Notes: generated by a model from the sequence alone, not told the origin. A stretch of 7,632 bases of DNA from Bacteroidales bacterium (GCA_017545365.1 JAFWOP010000128.1:1-7632); one strand, 5' to 3'; positions 1 to 7,236 are shown, counted from the stretch's first letter. Numbers and translations are program-made.

Positions 1-9
1 ATTAAACAT
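1..9 (-). CDS. 5' end of the next efflux-operon gene (three codons only)
   Basis: On the minus strand the stop codon of the adaptor gene is embedded in TAATG, so an ATG at 9-7 overlaps the stop by one base and is followed by TTT AAT (Met-Phe-Asn) before the window ends. Such an overlap is typical of translational coupling inside an operon. In EmrA/TolC operons the third component is usually an EmrB-like (DHA2, 14-helix) MFS permease of the inner membrane, so that is the best guess. The guess rests on context alone, because three residues cannot identify a protein. A chance ATG followed by a start further downstream is the main alternative. Confidence 0.45.
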
Positions 10-1046
10 TAATAGTCGATTTCGCACTCGACATTGAGGCCTGAGAGCAGGCGCTTTATGTCGTCGCTGTTGTTATCCTCAGTCAGTTCTATGCGTACAG
101 GCACACGCTGTTCTACCTTTACAAAGTTGCCGGTAGCATTGTCAACAGGCATATGGCTGTAGGCCGAACCGCTGGCAGCCGAGATACTCTTCACCACTCC
201 CTTGAAGGTGATGCCAGGTATGGCGTCGGCCTCAAACTCTACAGGGGCACCAATGGCGATGTGGTGCATCTGACTCTCGCGATAGTTGGCTATCACCCAC
301 ACTGAGTTTTGGTCGATGACGTTCACCAGCAATTGTCCTGGCTGTACCAACTGTCCCACGTGGATATCCTTACGACCGATATAGCCGTCGCAGGGTGCTG
401 TAATCACCGTGTAGCTCAGGTTCAAGCGGGCCAGATTCAACTGTGCCTCGGCCACACTCTCGCCGGCTGCCGACTGTCCCAGTCGCTGCTGCTGTTCGCC
501 CAGCACCATGCTGGTGGCCTGCTGTCGGCTGCGTGCTGCCTCGTAGCGTGCACGTGCAGCCTCGTACTGCGCTTTCACGTTGTCGTACTGCTGGCGCGTC
601 ACGGCCTCTTTCTGCAGCAACTGCTCAAAGCGCTGATAGTCCTTCTGCGCGTTCTCCATCTGTATACGAGCCTCGTCGATGCCTGCCGATGCCACACGCA
701 CGTTGCTATGGGTGGTGCTCATGCCTGCCGACACAGCCGACGTGCTGCTCTTCTGTCCCTTTACACCAGCCTCGGCCTGCGCCAATGCCAAGCGGAACTC
801 AGCATCCTCAATCACCACCAACGTGTCGCCTTTGTGCACAAACTGAAACTCGTCGAACCTGATCTCCTTAATAAATCCAGGCACGCGTGTGTTTACAGGC
901 GACAGATTGCGATGCACCATTGCATTGTCGGTATATTCCGTGCTACCCAGATGTACAAAGCGACTCAGGGTATACACCACGCCCAGTACTAAAAAGGTTA
1001 CTACTACAATATTATATGCTCTCAGTATTTGTTTTCTCTTGTTCAT
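9..1046 (-). CDS. emrA: EmrA-like HlyD-family periplasmic adaptor of a multidrug efflux pump
   Basis: This 345-residue protein would be the membrane-fusion (adaptor) subunit linking an inner-membrane MFS transporter to a TolC channel. Residues about 11-29 form one N-terminal transmembrane anchor after a basic start (MNKRKQ). Residues about 38-80 are the first half of the biotinyl-lipoyl-like domain (TDNAMV, VPGFIKEI, VHKGDTLVVIED). Residues about 83-208 are an Ala/Gln/Glu-rich helical hairpin. Residues about 211-245 close the lipoyl domain (YTVITAPCDGYIGRK, GQLVQPGQLL), and the beta-barrel follows. The segment ATGNFVKVEQRVPVRIEL (304-321) closely resembles the corresponding EmrA region and separates it from AcrA-type RND adaptors. 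Length is slightly below E. coli EmrA. It lies 43 bp downstream of the TolC gene with no promoter seen between them, so it is probably co-transcribed. The start is the first ATG before the membrane anchor; no clear Shine-Dalgarno is present. Family assignment is strong; the substrate cannot be told. Confidence 0.93.
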   Translation of the reverse strand: MNKRKQILRAYNIVVVTFLVLGVVYTLSRFVHLGSTEYTDNAMVHRNLSPVNTRVPGFIKEIRFDEFQFVHKGDTLVVIEDAEFRLALAQAEAGVKGQKSSTSAVSAGMSTTHSNVRVASAGIDEARIQMENAQKDYQRFEQLLQKEAVTRQQYDNVKAQYEAARARYEAARSRQQATSMVLGEQQQRLGQSAAGESVAEAQLNLARLNLSYTVITAPCDGYIGRKDIHVGQLVQPGQLLVNVIDQNSVWVIANYRESQMHHIAIGAPVEFEADAIPGITFKGVVKSISAASGSAYSHMPVDNATGNFVKVEQRVPVRIELTEDNNSDDIKRLLSGLNVECEIDY

Positions 1047-1049
1047 AAC

Positions 1050-1084
1050 TATTCACTTTTCACTATTCATTATTCACTATTCAC
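1050..1084. repeat. Five-copy heptamer tandem repeat in the tolC-emrA gap
   Basis: Five consecutive 7-bp units fill most of the 43-bp gap between the channel and adaptor genes: TATTCAC, TTTTCAC, TATTCAT, TATTCAC, TATTCAC on the plus strand. On the coding (minus) strand they read GTGAATA with single substitutions and stop three bases before the adaptor ATG. The array includes stop codons (TAG, TGA, TAA) in different frames and almost no G/C structure, so it would give an unstructured A-rich region in front of the start codon. Whether it sets spacing, aids ribosome entry or is simply slippage-prone DNA is not shown by the sequence. Confidence 0.85.
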
Positions 1085-1089
1085 TTCTC

Positions 1090-2400
1090 CTACAGGTTTC
1101 CTGCGATGAATTTCATTTTGTAATAGGCGTAGGCGATGTTGATTCGTGCATCGGCCTCGCTCAGTTCGGCGTCCAGCTTCATGTTGCTGGCGTCGATCAT
1201 GTCGGTAATCAGGGCCAACTGGTTCAGGTAGCGATCGTTTACCACCTGGTAGTTCTCCTGTGCCAGTTGTACGCTTTTCTGCTGTGTCTCCAGTTCGATG
1301 TAACTCTGCAGATAGTTGGTATAGGCAGCCTGCACCTGATTGTTCAGTTGCTCGGCGGCAACGGCTTTTTGCTGTGTGGCAGCCTGATGCTGCAAACGGG
1401 CCTGCGACAGTTTTTTGTTGCTCTTGAAGAGCGACGAGAGCGAGTACTGCACACCAACGCCCACATACCAGATATTCAGGTTCTTGTCAACGGGTGGCAA
1501 CTCGAAGGTGATAGGACCATTGAAGTTGTTCTGAGCCACGATGGCAACCTTTGGCAGTAGCGCGCTTTTTGCCAACTTTACTTGTTGCTGGGCCATCTGC
1601 TCGCTCACGCCTGCCATCTGCAACTGTGGATTAACAGCGGTGGCTGCCTCCTGCCAGTGGGCCTCGCCCTCTTTATTAAACAAGGTGTTGGCGGCATCGT
1701 CGGTGGGTTCAATCATTTCTGTATCGCTCAAGCCGAGGGTGTTGCACAGCTGGTGATTCAGAATGCTACGTGTATTCTGCAGCTTCACCAGATTCAGGCG
1801 CAGCGTTTCCATCTGCAACTCATAGCGGGTAATGTCGTTTTTCAGCGCCACACCCTGCTCATGCTTCTCACGTATGTTGTCGATGAGTTTCTTGGTGAGT
1901 GCGATGTTACTCTCAAGTACCTGCTGGCGATGGGCAATCTTCTGCAGGTCGAGATACTGACTCAGTGCCACAAAACGCTGGTTCTGCTCGTTCAGTGTCA
2001 TACCCAGCGCAGCTTGTTCTACACCAAGTTCTGTCATTTTTATACCTGCATCAATGGCGCCGCCGGCATAGATAGTCTGCTGGGCATCCACCACAAACTG
2101 ATTGCCAAAGTGGGGCGACGTCAGGTTCTGCCAATCGCTCAGGTCACGATCCATCATCAGTGCGTTGCCGATATAGCTGGCGCTGAGTTGGGCGTTCACA
2201 TCGGGCAGTCGATTACTCTTAGCTGCTTTTACGCCCTCCTGGGCAGCAGCCACCGTGGTGCGACTGGCCTTAATACTCTTGTTGTTTTCGCTGATCAACT
2301 GAAACAGCTCGTTGATATCCATCTTTCTGGTGGTCTGAGCCTCAGTCGATACAGCTGTGGCGAGTGCTATCGCCAACATCATAAAAATCTTCTTTTTCAT
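1090..2400 (-). CDS. TolC-family outer membrane efflux channel protein
   Basis: This 436-residue protein would be the outer-membrane exit duct of a tripartite pump. A Sec signal peptide is clear: MKKK, a hydrophobic core (IFMMLAIALATAV), and likely cleavage after A21 (STEA/Q). There is no lipobox cysteine, unlike OprM-type lipoprotein channels. Two similar halves follow, as in the TolC fold. Each has long Gln/Ala/Leu-rich helices and a strand pair, near 102-120 (FVVDAQQTIYAGGAIDAGI) and near 296-322 (GPITFELPPVDKNLNIWYV onward). The C-terminal helix holds the usual ITDMIDASNMKLDAELSEAD segment (398-417). The ORF is open 18 codons upstream to 2454, but that extension would start within the -33 box and would bury the signal peptide, so the ATG at 2400 is chosen. 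It is the first gene of the operon, followed by the EmrA-like adaptor, and is read from its own promoter opposite the AraC gene. Substrate unknown. Confidence 0.93.
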   Translation of the reverse strand: MKKKIFMMLAIALATAVSTEAQTTRKMDINELFQLISENNKSIKASRTTVAAAQEGVKAAKSNRLPDVNAQLSASYIGNALMMDRDLSDWQNLTSPHFGNQFVVDAQQTIYAGGAIDAGIKMTELGVEQAALGMTLNEQNQRFVALSQYLDLQKIAHRQQVLESNIALTKKLIDNIREKHEQGVALKNDITRYELQMETLRLNLVKLQNTRSILNHQLCNTLGLSDTEMIEPTDDAANTLFNKEGEAHWQEAATAVNPQLQMAGVSEQMAQQQVKLAKSALLPKVAIVAQNNFNGPITFELPPVDKNLNIWYVGVGVQYSLSSLFKSNKKLSQARLQHQAATQQKAVAAEQLNNQVQAAYTNYLQSYIELETQQKSVQLAQENYQVVNDRYLNQLALITDMIDASNMKLDAELSEADARINIAYAYYKMKFIAGNL

Positions 2401-2420
2401 ACCATTTCTCGAATTCGGGT

Positions 2421-2455
2421 GCAAAGTTACGGCGATTTTTTGATGTGATTGCAAA
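2421..2455 (-). promoter_or_regulatory. Promoter of the efflux operon (Bacteroidetes type)
   Basis: On the minus strand TAACTTTGC (2429-2421) matches the Bacteroidetes -7 element TAnnTTTG exactly, and TTTGC (2455-2451) is a good -33 element, with 21 bp between them. Transcription should start around 2420-2414, giving a leader of roughly 15-20 nt before the ATG at 2400. An 8-bp perfect palindrome CGAATTCG (2410-2417) lies at the expected start site and could be an operator, though it may be chance. The element lies back to back with the araC promoter; the two -33 boxes are 16 bp apart. Confidence 0.75.
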
Positions 2456-2469
2456 CAAAAATGCTCCAG

Positions 2470-2527
2470 AATTTGGCAATTTGGGAAATAAGTGCTATTT
2501 TTGCGGCATGAACGAGACTAATTTGGG
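2470..2527. promoter_or_regulatory. AATTTGG direct repeats, candidate AraC-type operator half-sites
   Basis: AATTTGG occurs at 2470-2476 and 2478-2484 (8-bp period, covering the -33 box of araC), and AATTTGGG recurs at 2520-2527 inside the first codons of araC, 42 bp (about four helical turns) after the second copy. The two G-rich copies also share the trailing AAA. AraC-family proteins often bind direct repeats overlapping -35/-33 regions, so autoregulation is possible. The motif is AT-rich and TTTGG is itself a promoter element, so chance or promoter constraint may explain part of it. Confidence 0.3.
2472..2504 (+). promoter_or_regulatory. Promoter of the AraC-family regulator, possibly giving a leaderless mRNA
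   Basis: TTTGG (2472-2476), a 19-bp spacer and TATTTTTGC (2496-2504) fit the Bacteroidetes -33/-7 pattern (TTTG, then TAnnTTTG) without mismatch. The -7 box ends only three bases before the ATG at 2508. Since transcription normally starts a few bases after TTTG, the transcript would begin at or very near the A of the start codon. This promoter also rules out the longer in-frame start at 2445, which lies upstream of the -33 box. Confidence 0.75.
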
Positions 2528-3311
2528 AAAAATAGACCGCACCACCATCGATAGCGAAGTACACGCCATCGATCATGGTGCTATCCTTTATTCACAGGCT
2601 GGAACAGCCCGTGTGCGCATCAACTTCGATGTATGGGAACTGCGGGGTCATGATGTGCTCATCTTCTTTCCTGGTGATGTGGTAAAATGGGAAATGATGG
2701 ACGATGACTTTAAAGCCGATATCATCCGCTACAGTTCCGACATTCTGCGTGCTGCTAGTCTGAATGTGGAGCATGCCGTGTATGAGCAATTGCGAGCCGA
2801 CCGCCGCTGTGGCTATCGTGAGTTGATTGACGTGGTGGTCAACAGCATGTTTCGCATCTTCGACTTCTATTTCACACAGGAGCACTACCTGCTAACCGAT
2901 CGCATCGTAACACTGCATCTGCAGGCTTTCTTTCTGGGTTTCTACGATTATCTGCAGGCCCATCCGCGCGAAGATAATCAGAATAAAGGTACACAGCGCA
3001 CCGACGAGCTTTTTGTGAGGTTTATGGAGTTGCTGGAGAGCGAGTTCCGTCAGGGCCACGAGGTGAACTACTACGCCAACCGCATGTGCATCACCCGCAA
3101 ATACCTGGGACTCATTGTGAAGGACAAGACGGGACTCTCGCCCAAGCAGATTATTGACGAATACCTGATGCTGCGCCTGAAACTCACCATGCGCACCTCG
3201 AAGGCCAATCTGAAACAAATCGCCGACGAATACCACTTTGCCGACCAGAGTGCCCTTACCCGCTACTTCAAAACCCATGCCGGCGTAACACCCCAGCAAT
3301 TCAGATTGTAA
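2508..3311 (+). CDS. AraC-family transcriptional regulator beside the efflux operon
   Basis: This 267-residue DNA-binding regulator has an N-terminal cupin-like sensing domain (about residues 15-90, including GAILYSQAGTARVRINFDVW and HDVLIFFPGDVVKWE), a helical linker, and a C-terminal AraC/XylS double helix-turn-helix (about 184-267). The first HTH is HEVNYYANRMCITRKYLGLI; the second contains LKQIADEYHFADQSALTRYF followed by the family-typical GVTPQQFR ending. The usual LGF of the second HTH is replaced by YHF. The next Met is about 60 residues in and would cut the cupin domain, and the ORF extension to 2445 crosses the promoter, so the ATG at 2508 is chosen. The gene is divergent from the TolC/EmrA operon with 107 bp between the start codons, which suggests that it controls that operon and perhaps itself. 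The ligand is unknown. Its end faces the GH2 gene with 31 bp between stop codons and no strong terminator. Confidence 0.92.
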   Translation: MNETNLGKIDRTTIDSEVHAIDHGAILYSQAGTARVRINFDVWELRGHDVLIFFPGDVVKWEMMDDDFKADIIRYSSDILRAASLNVEHAVYEQLRADRRCGYRELIDVVVNSMFRIFDFYFTQEHYLLTDRIVTLHLQAFFLGFYDYLQAHPREDNQNKGTQRTDELFVRFMELLESEFRQGHEVNYYANRMCITRKYLGLIVKDKTGLSPKQIIDEYLMLRLKLTMRTSKANLKQIADEYHFADQSALTRYFKTHAGVTPQQFRL

Positions 3312-3342
3312 CAATTTAAAATCCCATCTCAAATATTCGTCA

Positions 3343-6300
3343 TCACTTTGATATTGGTTTTATTGTCAGACGACGCTCGTAGCGGGTGGGCTTAACCTGA
3401 TAGCCGGGCAGGACGTAGCAGGCCGTGCAGCCTACGCCAGTCGTGTTGTAGTCGAGGTTCAAGGTGATGCCGTCCTGCTGCTGGAGCTGGTAGGTATATA
3501 CCGCCTTCGTCAGGTTGTCAGTGCTGTAGTGGTAGGCATTGAAGTTGAACGGCTCGTCCATCGCGAAGCGCAGTCCCTGGCCGGAGCCGTTGCTCATGGC
3601 GAGCCAGCGGTTGTCGCAGCGCAGACCGCAGTCCTGCGGAATGAGATAGGGCTCGAACATATCGTCTACGGTTTTTTCGTAGATGCCGATGGCATAGCCA
3701 GTCTTGCGGTCGGGATAGTTCTCCTCCGGGCCGCGACCGTACCACTTCACCTGCTGCATGTCGTCGCAGAGCGTCATGGTCAGGCCGATGCGTGGCAGAA
3801 GGGCGGGCATCTGTCCCTCGGGCTCCAGAATATGATGCAGGGCAATGGTGCCGTCGCCGTTGATGCGGTACTCATAGACCTCGGAGAAGCCTAAATAGCG
3901 GAGGCCGGTGATGTAGGCATCGAGCGTCGTGTTGACAGGGGCACCAAACTGGGAGAACCAGCGCACATTGACATAGACCTGACCATTGGCCTCGAATGCC
4001 TCGCAGGAGATGGGGATGCGGGTGATGGCGTTCAGGTTGTTGCTATAGAACTCGTTGGCTATCTGAGAGCCGTTCCAAGGCTTGCGGTTGTTGTAGGCGA
4101 TGTTCCACTGGTCCCAGCCGTCGACCTCAAGTGCCAGCGGGGCGCGCCACACGTTCAACTGGAGCGGTGACTTGAGCAGTTCCTTGCCAGCTTGCTTGAT
4201 GCTGAAGAGCTGGCCGTCGGGGGTGAAGGTGTAGGAGAAACCGTCGCCGCTGACCACGATGGTGTCATTGCTATGGTTCAGCACAGCCTTTCCGAGGGTC
4301 TTGTCAGAAGGTACAGCCAACTGGCGCCAGGGGAGTTCCAACTGGTCCCAGGCTAAGACGTGACCTTTCTTCGCCCAGATCTCATCAGCCTTCAGACTGC
4401 TGGTTATCATGAGGCGGTATTCGCAACCGGGGTTGAGGACGGGACGGCTGTAGGGTATGGTGATGACCTTCTTGGCCAATGGCTCCACATCAGGGCTGAG
4501 CGTTCCCTGCTGCAGGCAGACACCGTCCTCGTAAAGCTCCCATTTCATGTCGTAATACGAGGTGTTGAGGAAATGGTTCCTGTTCCATATCTCTACCGTA
4601 CCGTTATCTGCACTCAGCAATGTGCAGGATATGGGCTGGGCCGATTTCTTCATCTGATAGATCTCCGGCTGTACAGTCCTGTCGGGCCATACTGTGCCGT
4701 AGGTTCGGGCGCCGATGCCGTAACTGAAATACTTGCCCTCCTGCTGCTCCGTCTCGAAGTCGAGGTTCAGCAACTGGCCTGAGGCGTCGGCAATGACGAC
4801 ATTGTCCATCAGTGCATCGCAGATATATACACGGGTATCCTGTCCGTGGGTCTGCTCGTTGCGGCCTATGTTCACGGGGAAGGGCGCGTTGATGATGTTG
4901 CCCTGAGCCTCCATCTGAGCCACCTGAGCGTTGTCGATGCTTACTGTCATCTGACGGCCGTCGTAGCGGGCTTCCACATGGTGCCACTTGTTCTCCCAGT
5001 CGCTGGGCAGCGGGGCTGTGAGTTCATACTTGTGGTTCGTGGCCGCCTGCCTTCTGCCGAAGGGACGGCCTTCGCCTTGTGCCCCCTCAGGAGCCTTGTC
5101 GGTATTGATATAGAACAACAGCTGTTCCTTGCCTCGCTGCTCGATGCCGAACTGCCACTCGCCCTTGGTGACGAACGAGCCGCAGGAGCTGATGAGCTGG
5201 CGAGGACAGACATCGAAACTGATGGTGATGTTGCTGCCAGTAATCTCCAGGCAGTCGTCACGATAGACCTCCACCCACTCGTCGTGGCCGCTCAAATCAA
5301 TCACATGGTTTTTACGATTACGACTGTCGGCCACCAGTTTGGCATTGCCCATGATGTGTGCCATCACGTCATGACCCGATTTGTCGGCGAGCCTGCGGGC
5401 TGGCTGCGTAAGTCCCGGAGACACGAAGTCCCAGACGGCACCGCCGAGGCTTCGCTCGTGGGTATAGACGGCGCGCCACATCTCGTCGAACATACCGCCG
5501 CCGTTGCCAGCTACGGATATGTACTCATCCATGAACGACGGGCGCACATCACCGTCGCCATGACGGCCTACTCTGAGGTCGAGGGCTAACGGCGTTGGGT
5601 AGCGCGGACCTATGATATCCTCGGCAGGATGGCTGTAGGCGTTACCGCCGTACATCCACCAGCGGGTCTTGTCGTATTTGCGACCTTCATCGATTACCTC
5701 ACCGATGTTGGGACCCTCGCCGCTCTCGTTGCCGGCACTCCAGAATAGCACCGCAGGCTGGTTGCGGTCGCGCAGCACCATACGGCGCACACGCTCCCTG
5801 TACATCGGAATGAAGCGCTTGTCGCCAGAGACCCATTCGGTGGCATGCGCCTCTACGCCAGCCTCGTCAATGATATACAGACCGTAGCGGGCGGCATATT
5901 CCAGATAGCGTGGCACGGGCGGATAGTGACTCGTTCGCACACCGTTGAAGCCAAACTGTTTCAGGATGGTCATATCCTTCTTGATGAGTTCGTCCGTGAC
6001 AGCATGGCCGTTGTCGGGGTCTTGCATGTGAGAGCACTGCGCATTCACCTTTAGCGGTTTGCCGTTCAGATAGAAGACGTTGTCGCGCATTTCAGTCTCC
6101 TTGAAGCCTACATCTTGACGGGCATCCTCGGGTGTGCTTTCCGACAGGCGCTTGCCGGTAGCGGCATCCACGAGGTACATCTTGAGCTCATATAGATTCG
6201 GCGTCTCGGCGGTCCATTTCAGGGGGTTGGTGATGTGCTTGTTCATAGTCAGCGTCAATGTGGGGGTGTTTCCCGACGCTGACGCGCCGGGCACGGTGGC

Positions 6301-7170
6301 GGTGGGGAACGTTGCGGCCTGACTTTCCAATCGCGCCACTTCCTGACCGTCGGCACCAGTCAGCACGGCCTGAACCTTCAATGGCGTACCCACCGGCTGC
6401 TCGTCATAGCTCCTGACGGTCACCTCAATGTACAAATCCGCATCGCGGTAATCCTTGTCCAGATCGGTTGTTACATACCAGTCGAACAGACGGGTCTTGG
6501 GCGTGGCATAGAGCCAGACATCGTCGAAGATGCCGGCCAGACGCCAGTAGTCCTGACCTTCCAGATAAAAACCGTCGCTGTATTTGATGACCTTCATGGC
6601 CAGCGTGTTGCGACCTTTCTTCAGATAGCGCGTGATGTTGTACTCAGCAGGCTCCTGGGCGCCCTCGTTGTAGCCCACCTCCTGACCATTGACCCATAGG
6701 AACGAGGCCGATGCCACCTTCTCGAAGCGCAGAAAGACCTCTTCGCCATTCCAGTCGGACGGAACGGTGAACGTGGTGCGATAGGCTCCCGTGGGGTTGT
6801 AGTCACGCGGGGTCTTTGGCGGGTCGGCCTGGAACGGTGCGGCCACGTTGCGGAACAGCGGGTCGCCGTAGCCTCTCATCTCCCAGTTCGACGGCACATC
6901 GATGGTCGCCCACTTCGAGTCGGAGAACTTCTCCTCGTAGAAGTTGGCGGGAATCTCCTGCGGCGTATCGCCATAGAAGAACTTCCACCGTCCGTTGAGC
7001 AGAACGTGATGCCCTGGAATGTAGTACGCACGGGCTTCCTCCTGACCGTATTCAAACACGTCGAGGTTCTCGATGTAATGATAAAGGTCATCAAAACCTT
7101 TCTTCTCTGTCTGTGCTGTTACCACCACCATGGCCGGAATCATCAGCAGTGTCGTGAATATCTTTTTCAT
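3343..7170 (-). CDS. Secreted GH2 beta-galactosidase-like enzyme with an inserted LamG-type domain
   Basis: This 1275-residue exported glycosidase has a signal peptide (MKKIFTTLLMIPAMVVVTA/Q, no lipobox), suggesting a periplasmic location. The order is LacZ-like: jelly-roll sugar-binding domain (about 48-225; NPTGAYRTTF, FLWVNGQEVGYNEGAQEPAEYN, YSDGFYLEGQDYWR), Ig-like domain (about 228-352), TIM barrel (about 355-600), LamG/concanavalin-like insert (about 605-812), a further beta domain (about 840-950) and the C-terminal beta-galactosidase small-chain domain (about 965-1270; WYGRGPEENYPDRKTG). E482 in SAGNESGEG is the acid/base and E549 in FMDEYISVAGN the likely nucleophile. E440, H442, H415 and W580 match LacZ E416, H418, H357 and W568. 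However LacZ's RHEH is SHMQ here (380-383), and the position of LacZ W999 appears to be Cys-Tyr, so substrate may not be plain lactose. A retaining exo-glycosidase, probably on beta-galactosides of host or plant glycans, is the best call. It has its own promoter; no SusC/D neighbours are visible. Confidence 0.92.
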   Translation of the reverse strand: MKKIFTTLLMIPAMVVVTAQTEKKGFDDLYHYIENLDVFEYGQEEARAYYIPGHHVLLNGRWKFFYGDTPQEIPANFYEEKFSDSKWATIDVPSNWEMRGYGDPLFRNVAAPFQADPPKTPRDYNPTGAYRTTFTVPSDWNGEEVFLRFEKVASASFLWVNGQEVGYNEGAQEPAEYNITRYLKKGRNTLAMKVIKYSDGFYLEGQDYWRLAGIFDDVWLYATPKTRLFDWYVTTDLDKDYRDADLYIEVTVRSYDEQPVGTPLKVQAVLTGADGQEVARLESQAATFPTATVPGASASGNTPTLTLTMNKHITNPLKWTAETPNLYELKMYLVDAATGKRLSESTPEDARQDVGFKETEMRDNVFYLNGKPLKVNAQCSHMQDPDNGHAVTDELIKKDMTILKQFGFNGVRTSHYPPVPRYLEYAARYGLYIIDEAGVEAHATEWVSGDKRFIPMYRERVRRMVLRDRNQPAVLFWSAGNESGEGPNIGEVIDEGRKYDKTRWWMYGGNAYSHPAEDIIGPRYPTPLALDLRVGRHGDGDVRPSFMDEYISVAGNGGGMFDEMWRAVYTHERSLGGAVWDFVSPGLTQPARRLADKSGHDVMAHIMGNAKLVADSRNRKNHVIDLSGHDEWVEVYRDDCLEITGSNITISFDVCPRQLISSCGSFVTKGEWQFGIEQRGKEQLLFYINTDKAPEGAQGEGRPFGRRQAATNHKYELTAPLPSDWENKWHHVEARYDGRQMTVSIDNAQVAQMEAQGNIINAPFPVNIGRNEQTHGQDTRVYICDALMDNVVIADASGQLLNLDFETEQQEGKYFSYGIGARTYGTVWPDRTVQPEIYQMKKSAQPISCTLLSADNGTVEIWNRNHFLNTSYYDMKWELYEDGVCLQQGTLSPDVEPLAKKVITIPYSRPVLNPGCEYRLMITSSLKADEIWAKKGHVLAWDQLELPWRQLAVPSDKTLGKAVLNHSNDTIVVSGDGFSYTFTPDGQLFSIKQAGKELLKSPLQLNVWRAPLALEVDGWDQWNIAYNNRKPWNGSQIANEFYSNNLNAITRIPISCEAFEANGQVYVNVRWFSQFGAPVNTTLDAYITGLRYLGFSEVYEYRINGDGTIALHHILEPEGQMPALLPRIGLTMTLCDDMQQVKWYGRGPEENYPDRKTGYAIGIYEKTVDDMFEPYLIPQDCGLRCDNRWLAMSNGSGQGLRFAMDEPFNFNAYHYSTDNLTKAVYTYQLQQQDGITLNLDYNTTGVGCTACYVLPGYQVKPTRYERRLTIKPISK

Positions 7171-7236
7171 ATTTCGATTATATCCTTAAATTTGTGAACC
7201 CCCTAATATCTTTTGTTGTTTAGCGAATTTGCGTCG

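Noticed and set aside
309..992. Long plus-strand ORFs opposite the adaptor and channel genes (309-992, 889-1560, 1582-2448)
   Set aside because: They are antisense shadows of well-recognised EmrA-like and TolC-family genes and have no domains or promoters of their own.
2401..2454. N-terminal extension of the TolC-family gene to an ATG at 2454
   Set aside because: The extra 18 residues would precede a perfect signal peptide and start within the -33 box of the gene's own promoter, so the extension would not be transcribed.
2445..2507. N-terminal extension of the AraC-family gene to an ATG at 2445
   Set aside because: It begins upstream of the araC -33 box and spans the whole promoter; the added residues match no family feature.
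3326..3354. Possible terminator between araC and the GH2 gene (ATCTCAAA / TTTGATAT, 13-nt loop)
   Set aside because: The stem has one mismatch, is AT-rich with a long loop, and is followed only by a broken T-run, so it is too weak to call.
4846..5589. 247-codon plus-strand ORF opposite the GH2 gene
   Set aside because: It is a GC-driven antisense shadow of a clear GH2 coding sequence with conserved catalytic motifs on the minus strand; no promoter or family resemblance.
7206..7216. ATATCTTTTGT in the GH2 leader, identical over 11 bp to part of the 22-bp repeat unit
   Set aside because: It lacks the palindromic core TTGTAGTACAA and is a low-complexity AT-rich match; chance is the simplest explanation.
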